From the NCBI GenBank assembly GCA_003443635.1, contig CP031964.1, positions 3,070,321-3,134,320 of the forward strand: a DNA stretch of 64,000 nucleotides, read 5' to 3'. The notes under the pieces are model-generated. The model was not told where the DNA came from. It saw nothing but the letters and a program-made list of their open reading frames with translations, and searched no databases. The position numbers were made by a program, and so were the translations under genes. The stretch comes from Flavobacteriaceae bacterium. GTDB taxonomy: Bacteria > Bacteroidota > Bacteroidia > Flavobacteriales > Flavobacteriaceae. The first letter of the stretch is position 1, and the number at the start of each line of letters is the position of its first letter. This document shows, piece after piece, positions 55,721 to 64,000 of the stretch.

Positions 55721-56338
55721 TTATTGATTTAACATTGCTAATGAAGCATAAGCCGAGCCTTTTACAGAAGGCAATATCTCTTCATCATTTATTATATTTT
55801 GTAAGGGTTGTTTAGCACGCTGTTCTCTTAATAAAGCAAGAGATTCCATTAATTTAATTTGCACTAAAGGTTCTTTTTCTTTTTCTAAGGCTTCAATTAA
55901 TTTTAAACGCATTTCTTGATTATTAGGAAGAGTTAACAAAAAATCTATTGCAGCTATTTTTACATTTCCATTAGCATCTTTAAAAAGCATTTTATATAAT
56001 GCATTTAAAATCTCCTGGTCTTCTTCTTTTTTATAATTTTCCTCAATTTCATATACAGCTTCAATACGTTGACTCGCAGTATTACCATCTAATGCTAAAA
56101 CTAGCTGATTTCGTATCTCATTTTTCTTATTAATTGATTTATTATACAAATAACCCAATGAAAACATTAATACTAAGCTTGCTGCAATAGATAAATATGA
56201 AATCAATTTCTTACTATTCGATTTTGATTGATGCAACTCTTGTTTTAGTAATGATTCAAATAATTGATCTGAAGCTTTAGGCATCTGTTTATCATTAAAA
56301 TCATTTCTATGGTTTTTAATAAATTGTTCTAAACTCAT
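55721..56338 (-). CDS. HEAT-repeat membrane protein, probable anti-sigma factor
   Basis: A 205-residue protein with a cytoplasmic N-terminus (about 1-43), one membrane segment (about 44-66) and a periplasmic HEAT-repeat domain (about 85-205: VYEIEENYKKEEDQEILNAL, NVKIAAIDFLLTLPNNQ, LVQIKLMESLALLREQ). Encoded with an ECF sigma factor, overlapping it by 4 bases, it has the layout of an anti-sigma factor that senses through its outer domain. No zinc-finger motif is seen, so this is inferred from context. Confidence 0.75.
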   Translation of the reverse strand: MSLEQFIKNHRNDFNDKQMPKASDQLFESLLKQELHQSKSNSKKLISYLSIAASLVLMFSLGYLYNKSINKKNEIRNQLVLALDGNTASQRIEAVYEIEENYKKEEDQEILNALYKMLFKDANGNVKIAAIDFLLTLPNNQEMRLKLIEALEKEKEPLVQIKLMESLALLREQRAKQPLQNIINDEEILPSVKGSAYASLAMLNQ

Positions 56339-56871
56339 GATACTAATTTGTTTTGCAATTTTTCTTTTAAAAGACGTTTACCTCTTACATATTGATTTCT
56401 CACTGTACTTTCTTTTAAACCTAATTGTTCTGCAATTTCTTTATGGGTATATTCTTCAATAAGGTATAGCACAAGAATAACTCTGTATTTATCTTTTAAC
56501 GCATTAATCGCTAGCTTAACTTCTTTTACTTTTAAAGTGATATCTACAGATTCCACAGGTTCTTCCTCATATTCGTAAGATTCATCGACGCTTTGTAACC
56601 AACCTAATTTCTTTTTCTGTCTTAAAAAATCTAAAGAACAATTAATTACAATACGTTTTAACCAGGCGCCTAGGTTAAGGTCATTTTCTAACTTAGATAT
56701 ATTTTGAAACGCTTTAATAAAGGCATCATGAACAGTATCTTGTGCATCGTATTCATTCTTTATAATTCTAAAGCTTGTATTGTAAAGCATATCTTTATAC
56801 AATTGATATACTTGCATTTGCGCTTTTAGATTATTTTTTTGACACGCTTTTATTAATTCCGGATGTTCCAA
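56335..56871 (-). CDS. ECF-type RNA polymerase sigma factor
   Basis: A 178-residue sigma-70 family protein. Region 2 is at about 22-92 (DMLYNTSFRIIKNEYDAQDTVHDAFIKAF) and region 4 at about 120-172 (INALKDKYRVILVLYLIEEYTHKEIAEQLGLKESTVRNQYVRGKRLLKE). It directs RNA polymerase to a stress or envelope regulon. Its gene is first in an operon with the HEAT anti-sigma-like and DUF4097-like genes. Confidence 0.93.
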   Translation of the reverse strand: MEHPELIKACQKNNLKAQMQVYQLYKDMLYNTSFRIIKNEYDAQDTVHDAFIKAFQNISKLENDLNLGAWLKRIVINCSLDFLRQKKKLGWLQSVDESYEYEEEPVESVDITLKVKEVKLAINALKDKYRVILVLYLIEEYTHKEIAEQLGLKESTVRNQYVRGKRLLKEKLQNKLVS

Positions 56872-57045
56872 AAATTAGTTTTCGTTTGGTTAGTTTATAT
56901 AATAACTCAACTTTTCTGAATTTGTCTCAAAAAATGAATTAAAACTCACTAACTCTAAAACTAATGATTGTTTTATTGTTTAGGAAATTTATCTATGTAA
57001 AGTGTATTCTTGGTATTACTTTACTAAAACGCAAAGAAATTTCAA

Positions 57046-57996
57046 TTAACTTTTTTTAAGTTCTAATTGTCTTAGCATTTCTTTAGTGATACTCTCTAAG
57101 TCAAATGTATGATTCCAATCCCAATCTTTTCTAGCATTAGAATCATCTATCGATTTTGGCCAACTATCAGCTATTTGTTGTCTAAAATCTGGAGTGTAAG
57201 AGATTGTAAACTCAGGAATTTGTCTTTTTATAGATGTAGCAACATCTTCTGGAGTAAAACTTATAGCTGCCAAATTATAAGATGATCTTATTTTTATATC
57301 ATTAGTATCAGCTGTCATTAATTTAATAGTAGCTTCTACAGCATCATCCATAAACATCATTGGCAACTCTGAAGATTCATTTAAAAAACAGTCGTAATTT
57401 TCTCTAGCTACTGCTTTATGATAAATATCTATAGCATAATCTGTCGTGCCTCCTCCAGGTAATGTTTTCCAACTAATGATACCTGGATAACGGATACTTC
57501 TTACATCCACTCCATAATTTTTAAAATAGTATTCACACCAGCGTTCACCAACTTGTTTCGTAATTCCATAAACTGTTGTAGGCTCCATAGTAGTATATTG
57601 AGGTGTGTTTTCTCGTGGAGTAGTGGGTCCAAATACAGCTATACTTGATGGCCAAAACATTTTGTCTATAACACCTTCTTTAGCCAGATTTAGAACATTA
57701 AAAAGCGTAGTCATATTTAAATCCCATGCTTTTTCTGGATATTTTTCTCCAGTAGCACTTAACATTGCTGCCATTAAATATACTGTATCTATATTGTGCT
57801 TCTCTATACAAGCTTTTACAGCATCATAATCCATTGCATTAATCATTTCAAAAGGGCCTGCATTTACTAATTCTAAATTATCTTTTCTAATGTCGGAAGC
57901 AATAACATTGTCAATCCCGTTAAGAGTTCTCAGTTTTGTTGTTAACTCAGAGCCTATTTGCCCTCCTGCACCTATAATTAGAGATTTTGAAATCAT
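57046..57996 (-). CDS. L-threonine 3-dehydrogenase, short-chain (epimerase-like) type
   Basis: A 316-residue SDR/epimerase-fold enzyme from the ATG at 57996 (an ATG nine codons upstream is less likely). The NAD-binding loop is IGAGGQIGSEL; the Tyr-x3-Lys pair is in TTVYGITKQVGERW; and SIRYPGIISWKTLPGGGTTDYAI is the characteristic stretch of the short-chain threonine dehydrogenases. It oxidises L-threonine to 2-amino-3-ketobutyrate. It is monocistronic, with a -7 box (TACTTTTG, minus strand, 58021-58028) 25 bases upstream. Confidence 0.9.
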   Translation of the reverse strand: MISKSLIIGAGGQIGSELTTKLRTLNGIDNVIASDIRKDNLELVNAGPFEMINAMDYDAVKACIEKHNIDTVYLMAAMLSATGEKYPEKAWDLNMTTLFNVLNLAKEGVIDKMFWPSSIAVFGPTTPRENTPQYTTMEPTTVYGITKQVGERWCEYYFKNYGVDVRSIRYPGIISWKTLPGGGTTDYAIDIYHKAVARENYDCFLNESSELPMMFMDDAVEATIKLMTADTNDIKIRSSYNLAAISFTPEDVATSIKRQIPEFTISYTPDFRQQIADSWPKSIDDSNARKDWDWNHTFDLESITKEMLRQLELKKS

Positions 57997-58020
57997 TAAT
58001 TTAAATAAAAAATTAGCAAT

Positions 58021-58028
58021 CAAAAGTA
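58021..58028 (-). promoter_or_regulatory. Candidate -7 box for threonine dehydrogenase
   Basis: The minus strand reads TACTTTTG, a TAnnTTTG match, just upstream of the start codon at 57996; no -33 box seen. Confidence 0.4.
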
Positions 58029-58120
58029 ATACTTTTTTAAAATTCTTTATAAGTTTTTAACTTAAATTACGCAATAATACAATTATACAATATATTTGTT
58101 TTTTCTATTGTTTATCCTTT

Positions 58121-58666
58121 ATGTATACATATAAAAAGCTTTCATTTTTTACAATATCAATACTCGTATTAACATCTATTTTAAGTTGTACGAACACATC
58201 AAAAAAAAATGATGATATAAAAGACGAACAAATAAATACAGTAATTACTATTACTTCTAAAGATGTAGAAACGTTAGAATATATAGATTATGCATTTAGT
58301 AATGCAGCTAGTTCAGTCATTTCAAACTGGGCGAAATTTACAGAATTAGAAAACCATATTCAATCTATTACAACTGGGAATCTATCTGTTTTTAAAGATA
58401 TTGATAGTAAGACAATTATTAGTAGTCTATTTGCTGATTTAAGAAATGAAATTCCGCTAGCATTAAAAACAACTCCTATATTAGTGAGAATCACAGTTTT
58501 AGAAACTTTTTTTTTAAAAATTGAAGATTTAATAAAATATGAACATTCAAAAGGAGATCTTTTAAATGATATAAAAGAAATTTTAGTAGCGAGATCAAAT
58601 ATTATTCTTCTAATAAATAAAAAAGTAGAAAATGACTCTCAAAATATTACTAAACCCTCTTTTTAA
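58121..58666 (+). CDS. Hypothetical helical lipoprotein
   Basis: A 181-residue lipoprotein (signal about 1-22, Cys23). The mature part begins with a Lys/Asp-rich linker and is mostly helical (about 50-175), with no recognised motif. It precedes the M13 peptidase gene by about 95 bases on the same strand. The family is not recognised. Confidence 0.68.
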   Translation: MYTYKKLSFFTISILVLTSILSCTNTSKKNDDIKDEQINTVITITSKDVETLEYIDYAFSNAASSVISNWAKFTELENHIQSITTGNLSVFKDIDSKTIISSLFADLRNEIPLALKTTPILVRITVLETFFLKIEDLIKYEHSKGDLLNDIKEILVARSNIILLINKKVENDSQNITKPSF

Positions 58667-58760
58667 AGTTACTGTTTTTTGTTAAATTAGCACATTACTG
58701 TAACATTATGGCTTGTAAAGCTTCTAAGTAATGTATAACATTCCAAAAATAATTTTATAA

Positions 58761-60827
58761 ATGAAAACTAAAGTAAAAAAGTTAGGTCTTTTAAGCTGTT
58801 TTACCTTTTTAGGTTTAATCGCTTGTAAAGAAGATACCAAAGAGGACACTGCCCAAGTTGAAAAAATACCTGGTATTGTATTAGAAAATATGGATACTAG
58901 TGTTAACCCTAAAGATGATTTTTATAATTATGTAAATGGCACATGGGCAAAAACTAACACAATTCCTGATGACAGAACACGTTGGGGAGGTTTTGGTGTA
59001 TTAAGAAAGTCAACAGATAAAGATGTATTAGAAATTCTAAATACATCTAAAGAATTAGGTTCTTATTCAGAAGGATCTGATCAAAAAAAAGCATTATTAA
59101 TTTTTGAATCAGAATTAGATACCATAGCTAGAGATAAAGCAGGTATTGAGCCAATAAAACCATTACTTGAAGATATTGATGGCATTAACAACCTTAACGA
59201 CATGCAAACTGTTTTAGCTACTAGTTTAGGAGTTTCTGCTCCATTTATGGGTTTTGGAGCTTCACCTGATCTTAATGATAGTAGTATGAATATTGCTTGG
59301 GTATTTACAGGAGGTTTAGGATTACCAGACCGAGATTATTATTTAGAACAAGATGAGAAATCTGTAGAAATTAGAGCGAAGTATGTAGAGCATATTTCAA
59401 GAATGCTTCAGTTTATTGATTATGATGAAACCAAAGCCGATGCAGCAGCTAAAACTATTTTAAAATTAGAAACCAAACTGGCAGAACCTAGATATGATAA
59501 AGTACAACGTCGTGATGCTCGTAATTTTAACAATGTTGGCACAATTGAAGATTTGCAAAAAGTGACACCGGCAATTGATTGGAAAAAATATATTGCTGAT
59601 ATTGGAGTTACTAAAGGAGCTGAGAAAATCAACGTCTTTAACCCAAAATATATGGGAGCTTTAAATTCGTTCCTAACATCAACCTCTATAGAAGATATTA
59701 AAACGTTGATGGACTGGAGTACTTTTAGAGGAGCTTCAGGGTTTTTAACTACAGAAATAGGAAAAGCAAACTGGGAATTTTATAGTAAATATCTAAGTGG
59801 CGCTCAAAAACAACGCGATGCTGAAGAACGTGCTCTAAATACCGTAAATGGAAGTGTAGGAGAAGCTATTGGTCAGTTATATGTACAGGCAAAATTCCCG
59901 CCAGAAGCTAAAGCAAAAGCAGAAAAGATGATTGCTAATGTTATTAAAGCATTCCAAAATAGAATTCAAAATCTAGATTGGATGAGTGAAGATACTAAAG
60001 TAAAAGCTGTTGAAAAACTCGATAAGTTTACAGTAAAAATTGCTTATCCAGATGAGTGGATAGATTATTCTGAGCTACAAGTAGAAGAGAATAACAGCTA
60101 TGCTGAAAATATGATGGCTGTTGGTGTTTGGGGTAGAAATAGAAATCTTGCTGACCTTGGTGAGCCAGTAGACCGTTCTAGATGGGGAATGTCACCACAA
60201 ACGGTTAATGCATATTTTAACCCTAGAAATAATGAAATTGTATTTCCTGCAGCTATTTTACAACCTCCATTCTATAACTATACAGCAGATGAAGCTGTAA
60301 ATTATGGGGGTATTGGAGCGGTTATAGGTCATGAGATATCGCATGCCTTTGATGACTCTGGTGCACGTTATGATGGTGAAGGAAATCTAAAAAATTGGTG
60401 GACCCCTCAAGACCTTGAAGAATTTACAAAACGAGGAGATGCATTAGCAGGTCAGTATAGTGCTATTGAAGTATTAGAAGGCGTAAATATTAATGGTAAA
60501 TTTACTTTAGGTGAAAACATTGGCGATCTTGGTGGTGTATTAGGAGCTTATGATGGTTTGCAGTTATTCTTTGAAGAAAACGGACGTCCAGAAGATATTG
60601 ATGGATTTACAGCAGAGCAACGTTTCTTTATGTCTTGGGCAACCGTATGGAGAACATTAATTAGAGACGAAGCCTTAAGAACACAAATTAAAACAGACCC
60701 ACATTCACCGGGAGTACAAAGAGCAATTCAACCTTTAAAAAATATTGATGCTTTTTATGAAGCGTTTGATATCAAGGAAGGCGATGGTATGTTCTTAGCT
60801 CCAGAAAAAAGAGTTAGAATTTGGTAA
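58761..60827 (+). CDS. M13-family (neprilysin-like) metallopeptidase, lipoprotein
   Basis: A 688-residue zinc peptidase of the neprilysin/PepO group. It has a lipoprotein signal (Cys22), an M13 N-terminal domain (about 50-430; PKDDFYNYVNGTWAKTNTIP is the usual opening) and the catalytic C-terminal domain with HEISH at 524-528 and the second motif ENIGDLGG about 58 residues later, plus the NAYFNPRNNEIVFPAAILQPP substrate-side stretch. It cleaves short peptides outside the cytoplasm. A long palindromic terminator follows. Confidence 0.95.
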   Translation: MKTKVKKLGLLSCFTFLGLIACKEDTKEDTAQVEKIPGIVLENMDTSVNPKDDFYNYVNGTWAKTNTIPDDRTRWGGFGVLRKSTDKDVLEILNTSKELGSYSEGSDQKKALLIFESELDTIARDKAGIEPIKPLLEDIDGINNLNDMQTVLATSLGVSAPFMGFGASPDLNDSSMNIAWVFTGGLGLPDRDYYLEQDEKSVEIRAKYVEHISRMLQFIDYDETKADAAAKTILKLETKLAEPRYDKVQRRDARNFNNVGTIEDLQKVTPAIDWKKYIADIGVTKGAEKINVFNPKYMGALNSFLTSTSIEDIKTLMDWSTFRGASGFLTTEIGKANWEFYSKYLSGAQKQRDAEERALNTVNGSVGEAIGQLYVQAKFPPEAKAKAEKMIANVIKAFQNRIQNLDWMSEDTKVKAVEKLDKFTVKIAYPDEWIDYSELQVEENNSYAENMMAVGVWGRNRNLADLGEPVDRSRWGMSPQTVNAYFNPRNNEIVFPAAILQPPFYNYTADEAVNYGGIGAVIGHEISHAFDDSGARYDGEGNLKNWWTPQDLEEFTKRGDALAGQYSAIEVLEGVNINGKFTLGENIGDLGGVLGAYDGLQLFFEENGRPEDIDGFTAEQRFFMSWATVWRTLIRDEALRTQIKTDPHSPGVQRAIQPLKNIDAFYEAFDIKEGDGMFLAPEKRVRIW

Positions 60828-60833
60828 CTCTAA

Positions 60834-60890
60834 TAATAAGTTAAATAAAAAACCCAACTTTAAAAGTTGGGTTTTTTATTTAACTTATTA
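60834..60890. terminator. Long perfect bidirectional terminator
   Basis: A 27-bp perfect stem (60834-60860 with 60864-60890) and a 3-base loop, with the core AACCCAACTT/AAGTTGGGTT flanked by A/T runs, between the convergent M13 peptidase and TPR genes. Confidence 0.9.
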
Positions 60891-60897
60891 TAAAGAT

Positions 60898-61599
60898 TTA
60901 ATTTTTAGTTTCTGGTTGCGGGTTTTTCTGAGATTCTAATGCATTTCTACTTATCTGTGCCAGATTAAAATTAGGAGCTAAAGTCAAAGCTTCATCAAAT
61001 AAAGCTATTGCTGCACCTATATTTGCTTTTTGATCTTCAGAATATTTCAGTATTCCTTTTAAATAAGTAAAGGCAGCTTTAACTGATACTTGATATGGTT
61101 GTTGTCTTTCAAAATAAGATCGTTTTTGATCATCTTTTGCATTGGCCAATCCATAATCAATATATTGCTTTGCATCTACAAGATTATTTGTTTGTATTTT
61201 TAAATCTGCTAATTCATAAGCAACAAAAACATTTGAATTTCGTTTAAATAATTCTTCAAAAGGAGGTATCGCCCTTTGTGCTTGGTTCAAATTTTGTAAA
61301 GATACTGCCTTAACTTCTAAAGCTAGATTTGAATCATTAGCATTCATTTCTATTCCAATAGTATTTAATGCTTGAAGGTGTTTATTATTATTCATATAAT
61401 ATGCAGCTAATGTATCTTTACGCGCTACATTTGGAGATAATACATTTAAATGTGTTAATGCATTTATAATACCTTGTACATCTCCTTGAATTTTCATCTG
61501 CTTATAATACGCTTCATAATGCTTTACAAGCTCGTTATTATCTTGAGCATTAACTTGTAAAACAAGCATAAAAATCATTAATCCTAATATTTTTTTCAT
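60898..61599 (-). CDS. Exported TPR-like protein
   Basis: A 233-residue protein with a signal peptide (ending QVNAQ) and helical TPR-like pairs, e.g. NSNVFVAYELADLKIQTNNLVDAKQYIDYGL and IGAAIALFDEALTLAPNFNLAQI. TPR domains mediate protein contacts; no other motif is seen. It is a single-gene unit, divergent from the CBS gene. Its specific partner is unknown. Confidence 0.8.
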   Translation of the reverse strand: MKKILGLMIFMLVLQVNAQDNNELVKHYEAYYKQMKIQGDVQGIINALTHLNVLSPNVARKDTLAAYYMNNNKHLQALNTIGIEMNANDSNLALEVKAVSLQNLNQAQRAIPPFEELFKRNSNVFVAYELADLKIQTNNLVDAKQYIDYGLANAKDDQKRSYFERQQPYQVSVKAAFTYLKGILKYSEDQKANIGAAIALFDEALTLAPNFNLAQISRNALESQKNPQPETKN

Positions 61600-61770
61600 T
61601 ATTTGTTAGTTTTTATTTCGTTCCAAATCTAAAAAAATAAGGGTTTAAACACCTATACTTTAACGCTTTTATTTTAAAACTACTTAAATTTTAAGTGTTT
61701 GTAAGGGAAATTTGTCTAGGATAGCTCATTAAAAATAAATAACTTTAGGTAATTCTAAAAAATTAAAGCT

Positions 61771-62238
61771 ATGGGTATTAAAAGTTTTCAAGGGGCAAGA
61801 CGAAAAGCAAGTAATCTTTCAGAAACTATTCCTTTAAAAGTTAAAGATTATATGACTACTAATCTTATAACTTTTAAACCAAATCAATCTATTGAAGATG
61901 TTATACAATCACTTATTAAAAATAAGATCTCTGGAGGGCCTGTAGTAAATGACAACAATGAACTTGTTGGAATTATCTCTGAAGGGGATTGTATAAAACA
62001 ATTAAGTGAAAGTCGATACTATAATATGCCTATGGATAATCTATCTATAGAAAAATATATGATAAAAAATGTTGAAACCATTGACGGTGAGATGAATATA
62101 TTTGATGCAGCCAGCAAGTTTATCGAAGCAAAGCGTCGTCGTTTTCCTATCGTTTTAAATGGAAAATTAATTGGTCAGATTAGTCAAAAAGATGTTTTAA
62201 AAGCTGCCATAAATTTAAAAGGTCAGAACTGGAAATAA
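61771..62238 (+). CDS. CBS-pair domain protein
   Basis: A 155-residue protein made almost only of two CBS motifs (about 27-85 and 90-150): VKDYMTTNLITFKPNQSIEDVIQ and IEKYMIKNVETIDGEMNIFDAASKF. CBS pairs bind adenine nucleotides or metals and usually regulate partner proteins. No catalytic domain is attached. It ends 1 base before the stop of the convergent GIDE-domain gene. Upstream there is a TAACTTTA-type box. Confidence 0.9.
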   Translation: MGIKSFQGARRKASNLSETIPLKVKDYMTTNLITFKPNQSIEDVIQSLIKNKISGGPVVNDNNELVGIISEGDCIKQLSESRYYNMPMDNLSIEKYMIKNVETIDGEMNIFDAASKFIEAKRRRFPIVLNGKLIGQISQKDVLKAAINLKGQNWK

Positions 62239-62239
62239 A

Positions 62240-62947
62240 TTATCTTTCTCGTCGATTTACTTTATTTTTTGGTAAATCTGTTATAATTAATTTTTGTTTT
62301 GCGGTACTTTCTAAAGTTGCAATTTTTGAGTATGGATACTCCGGAATTGGTTCGTTAAGTGATTTCCATTTTGCAATGCCCGCTACAGTAACCTCTTCTC
62401 CAATTTCAATCACAGCTTCTGTGTAACGTAATTGTTTATTAAAGCCAAAATAATTAGAGCTATCTATACGATATAGCTTTAATAAAGATTCAAATTCGGG
62501 AGTCGGGTCATTAAAAGTACCTGAAGACGTTTTTTTATCAACAACCAAAAAGCTTTTATAGTTTTTAGGATGTTTAGAAGGTTTTATAATCACTAAATCA
62601 CTTTTTTTCTCAACAAAAAACTCTTGAATTTCTCGTTCATCAATTAATGTTTTCCAATAACTACTTTTTCCGTTACTTTTTCTTTGTTGAATTTTAATTG
62701 AGTAAAAAATACATTTTCGTTTACTCAAAGGAGCTATTAAAGGTTCTTTTACATGAAGTGCTTTGCCTGTAATTTTTGTTAACTCGTTTGTTTTTAAACC
62801 TCCAATAGGTTTATTAGGTGTTTTTAAAAGTGTACGTATAATAACTTGTTTTAAACTAAAAAAATAAACTAAAAAGATTATTGTTGCTACAACAATAATT
62901 ATAATTAAAAATAAAATATAGGGTTCTGGAGAAGCTAAAAGAATCAT
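62240..62947 (-). CDS. GIDE-domain membrane protein
   Basis: A 235-residue protein with one N-terminal membrane segment (about 10-31) and a GIDE-type domain (about 48-205): LTKITGKALHVKEPLIAPLSKRKCIFYSIKIQQ and YTEAVIEIGEEVTVAGIAKW are characteristic. In eukaryotes this domain occurs in the mitochondrial ubiquitin ligase MUL1/MAPL next to a RING finger; here no RING is present, as in other bacterial homologues. Function in bacteria is unknown. It is followed after 1 base by the convergent CBS gene. Confidence 0.78.
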   Translation of the reverse strand: MILLASPEPYILFLIIIIVVATIIFLVYFFSLKQVIIRTLLKTPNKPIGGLKTNELTKITGKALHVKEPLIAPLSKRKCIFYSIKIQQRKSNGKSSYWKTLIDEREIQEFFVEKKSDLVIIKPSKHPKNYKSFLVVDKKTSSGTFNDPTPEFESLLKLYRIDSSNYFGFNKQLRYTEAVIEIGEEVTVAGIAKWKSLNEPIPEYPYSKIATLESTAKQKLIITDLPKNKVNRRER

Positions 62948-63014
62948 TAATTAATGGTTTTGATCTATTAATATGTAAAGCTTTACACTGAAATGTTACA
63001 AAATCTTAATTTAT

Positions 63015-63368
63015 TCAACTCCCTCTTTTAACCAATGCATAAAAATCACTTTCTAAAGGTAAATAACCTTGATCGTATACAAAATAGTATACTGTGCCTG
63101 CTTTAGTAGTATAAATACTTGTAAAATAATTAAAGTCAAATCCTTTTTCAATAAGCTTTGCTCGTGAAGTCCTTGTTTTTTGGTTTGGATTAAGTGTTTC
63201 CAGTATTCGCCAGTTTTTACGCAATCGATTATTTATATTTCTGATAAGGTTTTTACTGTCTTTATTAAATTTATTGTTATACGAATTACGACAAGCATCA
63301 CTACAAAACTTCTTATCAATTCGTCCTACAATCTTATTCTCACATTCTAAACAAACTTTTGTTTCCAT
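63015..63368 (-). CDS. Zinc-ribbon small protein
   Basis: A 117-residue protein with an N-terminal zinc ribbon: Cys6, Cys9, Cys22 and Cys26 in KVCLECENK and FCSDACRNSYNNKF, as in DUF2116-like proteins. The remainder is a basic domain with FDFNYFTSIYTTKAGTVYYFVYDQGYL, typical of a flavobacterial family of unknown function. It lies 3 bases after the arginase-family gene and so shares its transcript. Confidence 0.8.
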   Translation of the reverse strand: METKVCLECENKIVGRIDKKFCSDACRNSYNNKFNKDSKNLIRNINNRLRKNWRILETLNPNQKTRTSRAKLIEKGFDFNYFTSIYTTKAGTVYYFVYDQGYLPLESDFYALVKRGS

Positions 63369-63371
63369 AAA

Positions 63372-64000
63372 TTATAGCATTTTAAAAACGAGTTCTTTAA
63401 ATAATTTATAAGCCACCATTGCGGTCATATTATTAACATCTCTTGTTGGATTATATTCCACAATATCTGCTCCTATTATAGGGGCACTTATAGATTGGAT
63501 GATCTTAATTAGTTCTCTTGTTGAAATTCCTCCAGGCTCGTGATGTGAAACCCCTGGCGCATAAGCTGGATCTAACACATCAAGATCTAAAGAAATGTAA
63601 AGTGGGTTTTCTAAAGTTTTTATAAAATCTAAATTAAAATCTTTCATTTCAACAAGCTTCACATTAAATCTCTTAGCCTGTTCTTTTTGATGTGTATTAA
63701 GTGTTCTAACACCTACTTGTGTTAATGATTTTATTTTCCCCTTTTCCATTAACCTAGCAAAAGGAGATGCGTGTGAATAAGGGTTGTTTTCAAAATTATC
63801 ATACAAATCTGCATGTGCATCCAGATGTAGTACATTTAAATTTTTGTATATATTTGTATGTTCTTCAATAATTGGAAATGATATAGAATGATCTCCTCCA
63901 AAACAAATAAGTTTATCAGATTCATTTATATCTTTATACACTTGTTCTTTAATAGCCTGATAAACTGCTTTTGGGTTCATATCAAAAAACTGAAGATCTC
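63372..64000 (-). CDS. Arginase/agmatinase-family ureohydrolase, 3' part
   Basis: The C-terminal 209 or so residues of a ureohydrolase; the frame stays open to the window edge, so the start lies beyond 64000. The manganese-binding motifs are complete in this part: GGDHSISF, HLDAHADLYD and SLDLDVLDPAYAPGVSH. The family includes agmatinase, arginase and guanidinobutyrase; flavobacterial members with this order are usually annotated as agmatinase (putrescine synthesis), but the choice is not settled by motif alone. Confidence 0.92.
   Translation of the reverse strand, partial: DLQFFDMNPKAVYQAIKEQVYKDINESDKLICFGGDHSISFPIIEEHTNIYKNLNVLHLDAHADLYDNFENNPYSHASPFARLMEKGKIKSLTQVGVRTLNTHQKEQAKRFNVKLVEMKDFNLDFIKTLENPLYISLDLDVLDPAYAPGVSHHEPGGISTRELIKIIQSISAPIIGADIVEYNPTRDVNNMTAMVAYKLFKELVFKML

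Overview
The window is a chromosome segment of a marine-type member of the Flavobacteriaceae (Bacteroidota). This is inferred from the very AT-rich sequence, promoters with the TAnnTTTG -7 box typical of this phylum, few Shine-Dalgarno sites, many lipoproteins with short signal peptides, an outer-membrane TonB receptor, an LpxB/LptC envelope, a class II HMG-CoA reductase paired with a GYDIA-type GHMP kinase, and a short-chain L-threonine dehydrogenase. No species is claimed.

Bases 1-37,427 are core chromosome: the 3' end of lysS, a MORN protein, secreted hydrolases and peptidases, hemL, a cell-wall glucosaminidase, a PLP-dependent deaminase/desulfhydrase homologue, a nuclease-permease-Prc peptidase cluster, surE-lpxB-NlpC/P60-comEC, a dipeptide-nutrition operon (DPP4-like S9 peptidase and two POT transporters), the mevalonate pair, and a long envelope operon reading leftward from coaX through an outer-membrane protein, a TPR protein, LptC, a CBS/CorC protein and a PpiD-like foldase. 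Genes are dense, with many 0-4 base junctions and bidirectional terminators between convergent units.

At 37,525 lies tRNA-Phe(GAA), and directly behind it a 14.03 kb integrated element. It is bounded by a 13-bp direct repeat: the tRNA 3' end at 37,586-37,598 and its copy at 51,617-51,629. The right end has a tyrosine integrase, an excisionase-like HTH protein and a VapE-type ATPase, all on the minus strand. The plus-strand cargo is a lipoprotein behind a strongly structured leader, several unknown membrane proteins, a GIY-YIG/DUF4357 protein, an XRE regulator with a BcgI-like restriction-modification pair (A and B subunits), a TraB/ChaN-fold protein, and a one-protein PD-(D/E)XK nuclease-helicase. 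No relaxase, conjugation or virion genes are seen, so the layout resembles a phage-satellite (PICI-like) island loaded with defence genes. This is the most interesting part of the window.

From 51,630 the core chromosome resumes: a TonB-dependent receptor-like barrel, an ECF sigma/HEAT anti-sigma-like/DUF4097-like operon, L-threonine dehydrogenase, an M13 metallopeptidase, a TPR protein, a CBS protein, a GIDE-domain membrane protein, a zinc-ribbon protein, and the 3' part of an arginase/agmatinase-family gene that runs off the window.
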